Shown: positions 22,174-34,109, counted from the first letter of the stretch. The stretch is DNA of 64,000 nt from Diospyros lotus (GCF_014633365.1 NC_068340.1:16099879-16163878); one strand, 5' to 3'. Made by a program: numbers and translations. The notes: generated by a model from the letters alone, not told the origin.

Positions 22174-22569
22174 TTCTATTAATCCTCATCCATTTTGGAT
22201 TGCAAGTTTCATTAATCCTGATCCATTTTGGATTACAAGTTCTATAAATCCTTATCCATTTTGGATTGCAAGTTCTATTAATCCTCATCCATTTTGGATT
22301 GCAAGTTCCATTAATCCTTATCCATTTTGGATTGCAAGTTCCATTAATCCTTATCCATTTTGGATTGCAAGTTCTATTAATCCTCATCCATTTTGGATTG
22401 CAAGTTCCATTAATCCTCATCCATTTTGGATTGCAAGTTCCATTAATCCTCATCCATTTTGGATTGCAAGTTCCATTAATCCTCATTCATTTTGGATTAC
22501 AAGTTCCATTAATCCTTATCCATTTTGAATTGCAAGTTCTATTAATCCTTATCCATTTTGGATTGTAAG
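22174..22569 (+). repeat. 33-bp minisatellite, 12 units, in the 5' LTR
   Basis: The unit is ttcYattaatcctcatcc + attttggattgcaag (33 bp). 396 bp makes exactly 12 units with a few base changes. It produces apparent open frames on both strands (11-residue periodicity), which are not genes. Confidence 0.95.
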
Positions 22570-22594
22570 TTCTTTTACTCTAAGTTCTAATATC

Positions 22595-22940
22595 CAGATA
22601 CCTTGTATCGTATCCGGATGTATCTAAAGTTCTTCGAGTATGATATCTGGATGGTTTGTTTATACATCTAGAAAGGTCAAGATAATATCCGGATGTCTCG
22701 CCTGATATCCGGATGCCTCCCTCAAAAGTTAAATTTTTCATTCGAATAGTCCCCAGTTATATTAGAATGCATCAGTGAGATATCCGGATCACCAGAATCA
22801 TATCCGGATGTCCTAGTTTATATCCAAATACATCCTAGCATATCCGAATAACTTCTGCTTTGAATGTCAGTGTATCCGGATGAACCTTTTTCATATCCAG
22901 ATGTCTTTCATCATATCCGGATATCCTTCCTGATATTCGA
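22595..22940. repeat. Cluster of ATATCCGGATG words in the LTR
   Basis: Seven exact TATCCGGAT words and about six one- or two-base variants (ATCCAGAT, ATCTGGAT, ATCCGAAT, ATTCGAAT) lie at irregular 25-45 bp spacing. The core ATCCGGAT is a perfect palindrome with a central CpG. The 3' LTR has the same cluster (30590-30935) with fewer exact copies. Confidence 0.8.
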
Positions 22941-23976
22941 ATGACTTTTCTAGAAATCCAATTTTAGCTTCCAGTGATATTTTAATCCAAGTTTTAATCA
23001 AAGTAATGTATTTCAATACCTCCAAATATTGAATTTAAAGGCTAAAATCTATCAAGTTAATCATGCCCATACCATAAATCATAATTCATAGAATCTTTAT
23101 ATTCCAATATATAGATGAAAATCATATCATGTTCAGCATTATTGTATTATAACTTGATTAGCATTATTTTGTGAGATTATGTGCATACATTTTGGTATGA
23201 GCATTGAGCATGACTTTATATGGAGCACTACATATCATGTGCCAGCATTTATGTGAGCATTGCATTGCATTATGCGCGCTAGGCGGCTTAGTCCGCGGGG
23301 ATCCCATCAGTTTCAGTTTCAGCTCAGTTTATGAGTTGCTCACCTGGTGGTAACCAGGGGGCTAGGGGCTTTGCCCACAGTATGTGCTTACAGTTTTTAT
23401 GTATGCAAGTTTCAGATCAGACAGGTATGTATTATCAGATTATGTGGGCCTATGAGCTAAAGTTGCATACCTGCATTTAATTTACAGTTTATGTGCATTA
23501 CATTTTTATTAATGCAATCAGACAGTGATTATACAGTACAAGTTCAGTGAGTTATTTATCAATATCGATATTTTTTTATTCAGCTTCAGTATTCTTTCCA
23601 GCTTATTACTTGCTGAGCTTTTGTAGCTCACCTTGTATTCTTCATCCCTCTAGGTTCTAGCAGGGGAGTATCAGATGTGGGGCCTAGCAGCAATATTCAG
23701 TAGTGTGTGTACATGGAGCCACTCAAGATAAAAGATATCTGGGAGTCTGTTGAGTTTATAGTGTTTTCTCAGTTTAGATCTATTTTACATTTCAGATGAG
23801 GGATTATCCCTTAAACAGAGTTTATGGTTTCCAGTCTGTATTGACTCAAAGCTTTTATTCCAGTTGATTGAGATGTTCAGTTATGGTATCAGATTTTAGT
23901 TTATCAGTTAGTTTATTTTATTTTTCCCCGTAGCACCTCTTCTCGGGCAGTTCTAGGAGAGAGGGTGTTACAGTAT

Positions 23977-23988
23977 TGGTATCAGAGC
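23977..23988 (+). other. PBS, tRNA-iMet type
   Basis: TGGTATCAGAGC, exact, four bases after the 5' LTR end (gttaca-gtat-PBS), the same spacing as in Tekay copy 1. Confidence 0.95.
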
Positions 23989-24109
23989 AGTGTTTTGAGG
24001 AGTCTCCAGTACACACATAGGATGTTGGGTAGAGTTAGGACTTGTGTCCATCAGTTAGATATGTTGGCCCAATTAGTAGTATTCTAACCCTAAGTGGTGA
24101 TGCAGAAAG

Positions 24110-26354
24110 ATGAGTAATTGAGGTGGACGACCCCGTACTCACAGTCAGGCTGCTTCTATGCAGGACGAGGTTCTAGTGTGCACATCAGGCTCACCAGGAG
24201 AATCTAGTCGCAATCTACGGCAGTGAATGGTCGAGATGCGAGATATGTTAGCAGGATTGATGAGGGTGATAGATACCCTAGTTACTAATCAGGTAAGGGA
24301 ATCACTAGTTCCCCAAGAAGTAGGAGGTAGTAGTGGTAATAAGCCAGTCACTTCAACAGCTCTAGTTGTGAAGGCAGATACAGGGAGTTAGCTATTAAAG
24401 GATATCATCGTCTTCCGACCATTAGCATGAAGGATCATGAAGGAGGAAACAAAGCATGCAACGGAAGCGTTTTAAAATCAAAAACGTTCCTCGTATTGAT
24501 AAGAATCTAAGAGACTTACTTTTGCGGCGGATTACCGGACGGAATGGAGCGATGGGAGCTTCTTCGCGTTGTGGAGACGACGGCTGTCCTGCTAGCCTTC
24601 GGCTCCGTCGCATCAGAACTCAAACGCACCCTTTCGATCTTCCGGAGTATGACTCGAACTCGTGGCCTCTCTTCGGTGAAGAAGAATGAAAAACGACTTA
24701 GATGAAAAAACAACTAAAGAGAGATATATATAGGAAGAACCCTAGGGTTAAAACCCTAGTGGGCCAAACCCTAATGGGCCAAGATCTTTTAATTAATTTT
24801 CTAATTGGGTTAGCCCAATTAATTAATTAAAAACCCTAATGAACTATTATTTTATTCTAGCCCAATAGACCATTCTGAATAAAATAATTCTCTCTCAATG
24901 TAATTCATCCAACAAGCCAAATGTATTAAAAAATACATGAGTTACATCGAGCTACCCCGGGGACCAAAAGACAAATTATTCACGGCTACTAAAATGACCA
25001 AAATATCCCTGCTACCTAGTAGCTATATTTTGTCATTCTAAGTGTTCCAACTATCACCATATGGTAACACTGACCCCACGAATAATTTTGCATATGCCAT
25101 GTCTTTGACCTACTAGTGTAATGACGAAAATACCCCTCTGCGTAACACCCATCATTTAGAAAGGAATAATGTACTAACACCTTTCTAAATGACTTCTACC
25201 ATCCTTAGATCACTAGTCCAATAATCCGTGACTACTCGAATGTACTTGCTTATCACTGGGAGCTACCCAGAAGCACACACTCTTAAGTCACGTTCCCAGG
25301 GCCCTGGATTATTCGATTATTCTTGGACAATCACAAGGGGGTGAATCACAGAAACTATCTTGTATTAGTCTGTCTTAGCTAATTAGAAACCATACTCCCA
25401 ACTCAAAAGGATATTGATCTTTGACAGACCTTACCTACAATGAATATAAGAATATAGCTCTAGGTTCACTAGACCACCAACTAATACTCAAGTATTAGAG
25501 TACTCGTCCACGTAGTAGCAGTGATAGACTAGCTCCATGATAATTAGTACTTTGTCATTAGCTTCTATCACAGGTCCACTCTACGCATTCCAAATGCGCT
25601 TGTACAATTAGAGTAAACGGACTGTTTACTGGCTAAGGCAAGCCATCCTCCATTAGGATCTATTGCACAATGATCTTATCATGATAGAATGCCCAGTTCT
25701 ATCAAAAGATCAAGAGTTATATTTTCTTGCTTATTAAGTACCCATGATTCATGCCTAACTGTGAAGAACGACCCATCACATGAATCACTTACTTAATAGC
25801 ATGGACACCTTTCCAACAATTAAATGCAAATAATATATGTGCCATAAACTGAATAAAAGAAACATCATTACCATAAATTAAACAAAACGTGTCTTTAGGG
25901 CATACATTTCCAACATAGCATTCCATGGAGGCACAGATGCAGCAGCAGTTGAGAATTGGATGCTATCGATTGTAAGGACAATCGCCGAGTGCAACTTAGC
26001 ATATTCTTATTTAGAGGCAAAGTTGAGAGATGGTGGAAGACCGCCTGCCAAAGGTTTGGTAATCAATAACCCACATGAGTCAAATTTCAGTAAGTATTCA
26101 ATGACGCTTATTATTCAGCATGGGTTAAGGACCAAAAAGTTTTTAAGTTCGTTGAGTTGGTGTAAGGTACCAAGACAGTGGCCCAAGGTGAGGCAGAGTT
26201 TACAGCCTTGACTAGATAGGCCTCAGAGTTAGTGTCCACTAAAGCTAAGAAGGCTGTTAAATCTCAGAGAGGGTTGCGTGTTGATATTTTCCACTCTTTT
26301 GGAGGAGCTTAGAGTGTGGATTATGCCACGGTAGTTTAGCAAGCATATGCTATC
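24110..26354 (+). pseudogene. gag of Tekay copy 2, split by a solo LTR and 3' deleted
   Basis: The start ATG 24110 matches 4307 in copy 1 (atgagtaat). Coding similarity runs 24110-24427, is interrupted by the LTR 24428-25915, and resumes at 25921 (ttccatggaggcacagatg) to about 26354. There the sequence jumps from the capsid directly into the middle of protease: relative to copy 1 about 0.66 kb (5075-5735) is missing, including both CCHC knuckles and the DTG active site. Several stops are present as well. Confidence 0.88.
24428..25915 (-). repeat. Ty1/copia-type solo LTR, 1488 bp, nested in gag
   Basis: In the minus sense it starts TGTTGGAAATGTATGCCC and ends CATGATCCTTCA. A perfect target duplication TAGCA flanks it (24423-24427 and 25916-25920). 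Copy 1 keeps the empty site at about 4612 (cagcatttcatgg). The start sequence is common among plant copia LTRs. A minus-strand TATA region (CCTATATATATC) is near 24730. No internal region is present. Confidence 0.92.
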
Positions 26355-27960
26355 AAGAGAAATGTTTGAGAATTGCGAGATCGAGGTACATGATAAGAAG
26401 TTATTTGGAGACTTAGAAATTCTTGATGTTAGGAATTTTGATTTGATCCTTGGCATGGATTGATTATCATGGAATTATGCAAGAGTTGACCATCGACAAA
26501 AGATTATTGACTTTGATTTACCTCGACAGCCAGTTCAGATATATAGAGGAGTCAAGCCTATGGCTACGATTCCTATGATTTCAAAGATTAAAGTAGAGAA
26601 GCTAATGCATAATGGATGTGAAGCTTACCTAGCTTTTGTTACCTCAGATAAGGGAAGCAAGAGGAAGTTGTTTGAGGTGCCAGTAGTACGATATTTCTCA
26701 GATGTTTCCTTAACGAATTACTAGGATTACCTCTTCGGAGAGGAGCAGAGTTTTCTATTGAGTTATTGCCTGGTACGCAGCCTATCTCTAAGGCTCCATA
26801 TCGAATGGCACCCAATGAGTTAAAGAATTTGAAAGCCCAGTTAGAAGAATTAATAGAAAAAGGGTTTTATCTAACCTAGTTCATCCCTATGGGGTGCACC
26901 AATATTGTTCGTAAGGAAGGAAAGATGGATCTTTAGGGTTGTGCATAGATTATTGCAAGTTGAATCAGGTGACAGTGAAGAACAAGTATCCTTTATGTCG
27001 AGTGGATGATTTATTAGACCAGTTGTGAGGAGCTAAGGTATTCTCGAAGGTAGATTTGATATCAGGATACCACCAGCTGCGAGTTAGAGATAATGATATT
27101 CAGAAGATTGCTTTTAGGACTCGCTATGGACACTACGAGTTTGTGGTGATGCCATTTGGGTTAACGAATGCTCTAGCTATTTTCATGGATTTGATGCATC
27201 GAGCTCTAGTTACTCACCTAATGTGGAGGAGCATACGGAGCATCTTACTCTAGTATCGCGAAGGCTTAAAGAAGAGCAACTGTACGCCAAGTTCAGTAAG
27301 TGTGAGTTCTGGCTCACTCAGATTGGATTTCTAGGCCATGTGGTGTTGGAGATGGCATTTTAGTAGATGTAGACAGGACTAAAGCAGTTATGGATTGACC
27401 GAGACCTACGATAGTGACAAAGATACGTAGTTTTCTAGGTCTTGCAGGATATTATAGGTGATTCATTGAGGGATTTGTTCGTTTATCTTCCCCTATGACT
27501 AAGATAACAAGGAAATGAGAGAAGTTGGAATGGAATGTCGCGTGTGAACATGCTTTCCAAGAATTAAAGTGAAAGTTGACCACCGCACCAGTCTTAGCTA
27601 TACCAAGAAGTGGAGAGAAATATTCCATCTATAGTAATGCTTCCCATTCAGGTTTGGGTTGCATATTGATGCAATAAGGTTGAGTTAATGCTTATGCCTC
27701 AAGATAAATGAAGAAATACGAGATGAACTACCCTACTCATGATTTGGAGTTGGCAGCGATAGTATTTGCATTAAAGATATGGAGACAATATTTATATGGT
27801 GAGGAATTTGAAATTTATACAGATCACAAGAGCCTATATTATCTTCTATCACAGAAAGAATTGAGCATGAGGCAAAGACGTTGGGTCCAATTATTTAAGG
27901 ACTTCGACTGTTAGATTCTATATCATCTAGGAAAGGCCAATGTGGTAGCCGATGCTTTGA
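26355..27960 (+). pseudogene. Protease remnant, RT and RNase H of Tekay copy 2
   Basis: Protease tail with DLILGMD (about 26440). The RT is recognisable from [12 protein letters not shown] (about 26790) through [14 protein letters not shown] (27053-27085) and [11 protein letters not shown] (27140-27172). The expected FIDD box is absent: the frame jumps from LMHRAL to VTHLMWRS at about 27205, a deletion of roughly 60 bp relative to copy 1. RNase H is kept at 27708-27914 ([10 protein letters not shown]). Many stops and frameshifts; not functional. Confidence 0.88.
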
Positions 27961-29530
27961 GTTGGCAAGGAGTTTCTGTGGCTACGATGATGGTTCAAGA
28001 ATAGAAGTTATTGGAGCAATTAAGTGTTTTATCTATTTCAGTTCCAGAGGATAGTACAGTGATGAGTTGTGCTTACATGAGAATACAACCTGAGTTATTT
28101 GATTTACTCAAGAACCAGCAATCAGAAGATGAGAAGTTGGCACGAATTTAAGCAGATATTGAGAAATTTTCTCCTTTGAGATATACTCTATGGCGTGATG
28201 GTATACTCTTATTTTAGGGACGTATTTGTATACCCGATGATGGGAATCTTAAGCAAGGGATTTTGAATGAAGGACACAAGAGTCATTACACTATTCATCC
28301 AAGTATTGCAAAAATGTACCACGACCTTAAGTGATAGTATTAGTAGAGTGGTATGAAGAAAGATGTAGGTAGATATGTTTCACAGTGTTTAGTATGCCAG
28401 CAAGATAAATTGGAATGTTAGAAAACCTGTAGGTTTATTAGTTCCATTACCTATTCCAGAGTGGAAGTGGGATAATGTTGCTATGGATTTTGTGATGGGT
28501 TACCCAGGATGACTAGAGGCTACGATGCTATATGGGTGATTGTTGATCGTTTGACTAAATTAGCCCATTTTCTGCCCATCAAGAAGACTTATCCATTGAA
28601 TAGATTTGCAAGAATTTATATTGAGGAGATCGTGAAGTGACACGGTGTTCCATCCAGCATTGTATCAGATCAAAATCCTCATTTTAATTCTTATTTTTGG
28701 AGAGCTTTACATGATGCATTAGGATCTCAGTTGAAGTTTAGTACAGTATTTCATCATCAGACAGATGGCCAGTCAAAGAGGACTATCAAGACTCTTAAGG
28801 ACATGTTGAGAGCTTATGTTCTAGATTTCCAAGGTAGTTGGGATGAGCATCTACATTTGGTAGAATTTGTCTACAATAATAGTTTCCACTCAAGTATTGG
28901 AATGTCACCCTATGAGGCTTTGTATGGGCGACTATGTCGATCGCATATGTTGGGAAGAGATTGGTGATAGGGTTTTATTATGTCTTGAAATTATTGAGTA
29001 GATGACAAAAAAGATTCGAGTTATCAAAGTAAGAATGAAAATAGCCCAAGATAGACAGAAGAGCTATGCAGATAAGCGACAATGAGACCTCGAGTTTGAG
29101 GTAGGCGACCATGTTTGGTTGAGAGTCATGCCTATTAAAGGTGTGCGAAGATTTGGCATAACAAGGAAGCTTAGTCCCCATTACATTGGTCTGTTTGAGA
29201 TTTTGAGATGGATAGGGACTTTGGCATATGAGTTAGTTTTGCCACCTCAGTTGTCCCATGTGCATAACGTGTTTCATGTTTCGATGTTGAGGAAGTATGT
29301 GCTAGATCCTTAGCTTGTGATTGATTTTCAGACTCTTGAAGTTAGAGAAGATGTGTCTTATGAAAAGATGCATATCAGTATTCTAGAGTGAAAAGAAAGG
29401 ATTTTGAGGAATCGATCAATTCTTCTTGTAAAAGTGCAATGGCAACGTCACTTGTCGGAAGAGGTGACGTGAGAATTAGAAGAAAAGATAAGTAGCTTTG
29501 CCCCTCATTGTTTGAGTAACCAGGTACGAA
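27961..29530 (+). pseudogene. Integrase and chromodomain of Tekay copy 2
   Basis: An HHCC-like zinc region near 28270-28410 (LVCQQDK), a core with VDRLTKLAHF (about 28540), SDQNPHFNSYFW (about 28668) and QTDGQSKRTIKTL (28758-28796). Intact relatives read QS-E-RT here, and that Glu is the third residue of the DDE triad, so the site is lost (Glu to Lys). The C-terminal LSHVHNVFHVSMLRKYV (29249-29299) leads into a chromodomain-like tail (about 29370-29520, VKVQWQRHLSEE). This tail assigns the element to the chromoviruses, which use it to target chromatin. Several stops. Confidence 0.85.
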
Positions 29531-29551
29531 TTTGGAGGACCAAATTCTTTT

Positions 29552-29566
29552 AAGGAGGGGAGAAAT
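29552..29566 (+). other. Polypurine tract of Tekay copy 2
   Basis: aaggaggggagaaat lies immediately before the 3' LTR and is preceded by the near-palindrome aatttggaggaccaaatt (29530-29547). It has the same architecture as the LARD-like element. Confidence 0.9.
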
Positions 29567-31960
29567 TGTAACGACCCATTAGAGGGCCTAGTATTTATTC
29601 AGGAATTATTTAATTAATTATTGAAGTATTGATTAAGAGATTTTTCCAATTAATTATTTAATGTGGCAATTTAGAGATTTTGAAGGAAAAGAATAGCATT
29701 TATTTCTTTTTAATGTTGGAGTTAAAGGAATTTGCCAAGGTGGCAATTTAGATTTTTAATTGAGAGAATAGCATTTAAATAGCATTTAAATTGAATTTAT
29801 TTTGTGAAAATTAAATGCAAGGGCATGAAGGTAATTTTGGAGTTTTATTTTTAATTGAGAGTGTTAATAATAATTTTTGTATTATTATTAATCAAGTGAG
29901 ATTATGTATTTAAAGGAGAATGAGAATCCATGTATGAGATGGATTTGGATTAAGAGTCTCCTAGTCCCAATAGGAGAAGATTTTGAGAGTCTCCAAGTTC
30001 AATTGGGAGAGGGATTCGAAGTTATAAAAGGAAAGAGATCTAGGACTTTGTCTATATATAGAGCCCATTAGCTTAGCTTTTCTTCACGCCATGTGAAGAA
30101 CAGAAAGGCCAAGAGATAGCAGAGGCTTGCTAGAGTCTTCAGGATCACTCCAAGATTCGATCAAAGAGTTCTATCAGGCAAGTATTCTTCCTGTAATCCC
30201 TTCCATTACAGGTTCATATCAGTTTTGATTTCAGATTATTCCAGTTCTTCGTTGTAGTTTTCAGATTTATATCAGTAAGCAGAGATGTATATATATATAT
30301 GCGTATAATAGTGAAGTTATGAGAAAGTTCTATTAATCCTCATCCCTTTTGGATTGCAAGTTCCATTAATCCTGATCCATTTTGGATTGCAAGTTCTATA
30401 AATCCTCATCCATTTTGGATTGCAAGTTCCATTAATCCTCATCCATTTTGGATTGCAAGTTCCATTAATTCTCATCCATTTTGGATTACAAGTTCCATTA
30501 ATCCTTATCCATTTTGAATTGCAAGTTCTATTAATCCTTATCCATTTTGGATTACAAGTTCTTTTACTCTAAGTTCTAATATCCAGATACCTTGTATCGT
30601 ATCCGGATGTATCTAAAGTTCTTCGAGTATGATATCCGAATGGTTTGTTTATACATCCGGAAAGGTCAAGATAATATCCAGATGTCTCGCCTGATATCCG
30701 AATGCCTCCCTCAAAAGTTAAATTTTTCATTCGAATAATCCCCAATTATATCAGAATGCATCAGTGAGATATCCAGATGACCAAAATCATATCCGGATGT
30801 CCTAGTTCATATCCGAATACATCCCAGCATATCTGAATAACTTCTGCTTTGAATGTCAGTGTATCCGGATAAGCCTTCTTCATATCCAGATGTCTTTCAT
30901 CATATTCGGATATCCTTCCTAATATCCGGATGACTTTTCTAGAAATCCAATTTTAGCTTCCAGTGATATTTTAATCCAAGTTTTAATCAAAGTAATGTAT
31001 TTCAATACCTCCAAATATTGAATTTAAAGGCTAGAATCTATCAAGTTAATCATGCCCATACCATAAATCATAATTCATAGAATCTTTGTATTCCAATATA
31101 TAGATGAAGATCATATCATGTTCAGCATTATTGTATTATAACATGATTAGCATTATTTTGTGAGATTATGTGCATACATTTTGGTATGAGCATTGAGCAT
31201 GACTTTATATGGAGCACTACATATCATGTGCCAGCATTTATGTGAGCATTGCATTGCATTATGCGCGCTAGGCGGCTTAGTCCGCGGGGATTCCATCAGT
31301 TTCAGTTTCAGCTCAGTTTATGAGTTGCTCACCTGGTGGTAACCAGGGGGCTAGGGGCTTTACCCATAGTATGTGCTTACAGTTTTTATGTATGCAGGTT
31401 TCAGATCAGACAGGTATGTATTATCAGATTATGTGGGCCTATGAGCCAAAGTTGCATACCTGCATTTAATTTACAGTTTATGTGCATTACATTTTTATTA
31501 ATGCAATCAGATAGTGATTATACAGTACAAGTTCAGTGAGTTATTTATCAATATCGATATTCTTCGATTCAGCTTCATTATTCTTTCCAGCTTATTACTT
31601 GCTGAGCTTTTGTATCTCTCCTTGTACTCTTCACCCCTCCAGGTTCTAGCAGGGGAGTATTAGATGTGGGGCCTAGCAGCAATATTCAGTAGTGTGTGTA
31701 CGTGGAGCCGCTCAAGATAAAAGATGTCTGGGAGTCTGTTGAGTTTATAGTGTTTTCTCAGTTTAGATCTATTTTATTTTCAGTTGAGGGATTGTCCCTT
31801 AGACAGAGTTTATGGTTTCCAGTCTGTATTGACTCAAAGCTTTTATTCCAGTTGATTGAGATGTTTAGTTATGGTATCAGATTTCAGTTTATCAGTTAGT
31901 TTATTTTATTTTTTCCCGCAGCACCTCTTCTCGGGCAGTTCTAGGAGAGAGGGTGTTACA
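29567..31960 (+). repeat. 3' LTR of Tekay copy 2
   Basis: 2394 bp with the same ends as the 5' LTR. It carries only seven 33-bp units (30328-30558), which explains 165 of the 172 bp length difference. The target duplication gaaga follows. Confidence 0.95.
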
Positions 31961-31965
31961 GAAGA

Positions 31966-33078
31966 TGGTTTATCGAAGATTTATAATTGTTAGGTGTCAT
32001 CTCCTAATTTTATAGTGGTTTTTAATTAATAGGCATTGGGTTTATACATAACTCAATACTAATGACATTTATGCTGTTAATTTGAGAAATGATTAATCTT
32101 TAAATGTCAATAGTAAAATAAAATATAACAAATAACAACAAAAGTTTGTTATCCATAAATTAAACCTCCACAATTTAGGTGACCTAAGAAGTCTCTTAAT
32201 TTTAATTATGTTTAAAATTAATTAATAATAATCAATTAAGTAATGGATTTGGGCAATCATATGAAGAAAAACAAAAGAAATATATTTGGACGTGGGTAGA
32301 ATGGTGAGTTCAAAATGCTTGCTAGGTGTCATCTTATGATTTCATTTTAGGTTCACTATTCAATTATAAGCTATGGTTAGGCTTGTGAATGCAAGTCACA
32401 ATTTAAGAAACAAATTGAAGAGAAAGGGAGAGAGAGAGAGAGAGAGCGCGCGACAAAAGGGTGAGGAATGAAGATGAGGGTTTATTGCATAAAGAAAGCT
32501 ACTAAAGATTGATCACATCGAAGAGAAAAGCCACTGAAGAAATTGTCGGTTGAAGAAGCAGAAGACGACCCTTCCTCCCCCTCAGGTGATTTCTTCATTT
32601 TCTTTCTCTTTCCTTTTCTCTAAGATTTTGCACTATACTAGGGTTACGACCACATATGGTTGGAAGATCAGAAAGGGCTTTTCTTTCTAGAGCCTGAAAT
32701 TAAACCCTATTCGAACCTGAACCTGAACCATAACCAGATTAGCAACATATCCTGAAGAAAACATCAGACTCCATCATGCCTAGACTTCAAAATCTGGTGA
32801 ATGGTTATTAATTTAGATTCGATTGTTATTAGTTTATTCAAATTGATATGAAAGAGAACAGGTGAATTAATAGTTTTTCTTTGTTATATGTATGCTTTTG
32901 AGATCTTATACCATGTTGCATATCCGTTGTGATTCTTTTTCGATTGTGAAGTAGTTTATTCTACAATAACGTGCCATGAATGCTTACCTTTGAAGTAATG
33001 TTATTACTTGAGTTAAAATGAAAAACCTTTTTTGTGAAAGATTCAAAAAGAACATTTCTAAAAATTGATTGACAAATA
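31966..33078. other. Duplicated backbone, non-coding (copy 1)
   Basis: Matches 50523-51651 in copy 2. Contains a GA run (32427-32446), a stretch rich in gaagaag and ccttcctcccc, and cagGTGATTTC at about 32585 followed by a T-rich tract, which resembles an exon-intron border on the plus strand. No convincing frame; possibly the 5' untranslated region of a lost gene. Confidence 0.4.
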
Positions 33079-33192
33079 TTACTTTGTGTCTAATTTCTTA
33101 GGAATGTTAACAAATCTGGAAAAAAACTTCCTCAGAGCTTCATTGTCATAGGGAAACTTAACCAGAATCTCAACCTCACCTTGCCTTTTGTT
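33079..33192 (-). pseudogene. Exon-like 37-codon C-terminal fragment, unknown protein (copy 1)
   Basis: On the minus strand, after a T-run and AG (splice-acceptor-like), a frame reads RQGEVEILVKFPYDNEALRK, continues FFSRFVNIPKKLDTK and stops. The paralogous copy (51652-51765) has the same length and frame, with changes such as YDNE to YEHE and IPKK to MPKN. Conservation of frame after duplication suggests a real former exon. The protein family was not recognised. Codons further upstream (FWKDIMRMRKNFN) are in another frame. Confidence 0.4.
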
Positions 33193-34109
33193 CTAAAAAA
33201 AACTAGGTTATTAAAATTTTTTCTCATCCTCATAATGTCTTTCCAGAACCCAATAATATTCCTTAACCAACAATCATTACTCTTTTCCATTATAATGCGA
33301 ATCTCACCCCTGAAGATAATGTTACACTTTCCTGAATAATCTCACATTTGAAGCTAAAACACCATAGAAAAGAAGACAAATAGAAGAAATGTTGTGGAAG
33401 CTAAAGGGGAGAATAAGCTATGTATAAAGAAAATAAAAAAGAAAGAAAAATTCCTCCTATTTGAGCACAAAGCCAGCTATTAAACAACCATTCCACAGTA
33501 ATATAACTGTTGTTTTATTGAATTTTCTTTGCTAATAGAATCATAATTCTAACTTCCATCTTAATGGATTGGTATGAGATCAAATTCTAAACAATTTTGC
33601 AAATTTTTTACTTAAAATAAATACCATTTTGATAAATAAGTACCAAAGTAGCATCCAAGACAAGATATTTCTCTATCCAGCATACAAATTGCCATAGTAG
33701 TAGCCATAACATGTAGGGGCATAGACTCACAGATCAACTAGCTAGTTGCTCAATCCAATATTTAGGAAATTTTGCTAAGCATTGGATAATTAAGGACATG
33801 TTGAAAACCAATGTATAGTAGATTCAAACTAACAATTTAATCAAGGATTTAAAATTTAAAAAATAAAGAAAAATAACAAAAAAGAACCTGTTATCGAACT
33901 TGTGAACAAATAAACAAGAAAAGGCACAAAAAAATATAACAAAATAAAGAAAAGATCAACATGTTGTTTCAATACAAACTAGAATAACATGATACAAATT
34001 AAAATACATTTTATAAGAATATGTTTGTGGATAAAGTCTATACATGAATTCTAAACATGTAAAATGTTGTGGGGATGTGCTACCTTTCTCCTATATTGTC
34101 GATTAGGAT
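33193..34109. other. Duplicated backbone, A/T-rich, intron-like (copy 1)
   Basis: No coding signal. Long A-runs and T-rich tracts; matches 51766-52515. It lies between two minus-strand exon-like pieces, so it may be remains of introns. Confidence 0.3.

Larger units (their letters stand above)
21407..23972 (+). repeat. 5' LTR of Tekay copy 2
   Basis: 2566 bp. Includes TATA-type sites (TATAAAAG 21867-21874), a minisatellite of twelve 33-bp units (22174-22569), a cluster of ATCCGGAT words (about 22600-22930) and a tail shared with Tekay copy 1 from gtgtgtgtacatggagcc on. It differs from the 3' LTR by five minisatellite units and scattered substitutions. Confidence 0.95.
21407..31960 (+). mobile_element. 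Ty3/gypsy Tekay/Del chromovirus, copy 2, complete structure but dead
   Basis: Two LTRs (2566 and 2394 bp, TGTAACGACCC...GGGTGTTACA), an iMet PBS, degenerate gag-pol with integrase and chromodomain, a PPT, and a perfect 5-bp target duplication GAAGA (21402-21406 and 31961-31965). The unoccupied site is kept in the paralogous segment at 50518-50522. A copia solo LTR is nested in gag. The element inserted after the segmental duplication. Confidence 0.95.

Noticed and set aside
22163..22568. Overlapping frames of 100 and 107 codons on opposite strands with an 11-residue period
   Set aside because: Both are by-products of the 33-bp minisatellite in the LTR; there is no start context or family, and copy number differs between the LTRs.
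22174..22569. Regular 33-bp repeats suggesting a CRISPR-like array
   Set aside because: Units are head-to-tail without unique spacers and lie in a plant LTR.
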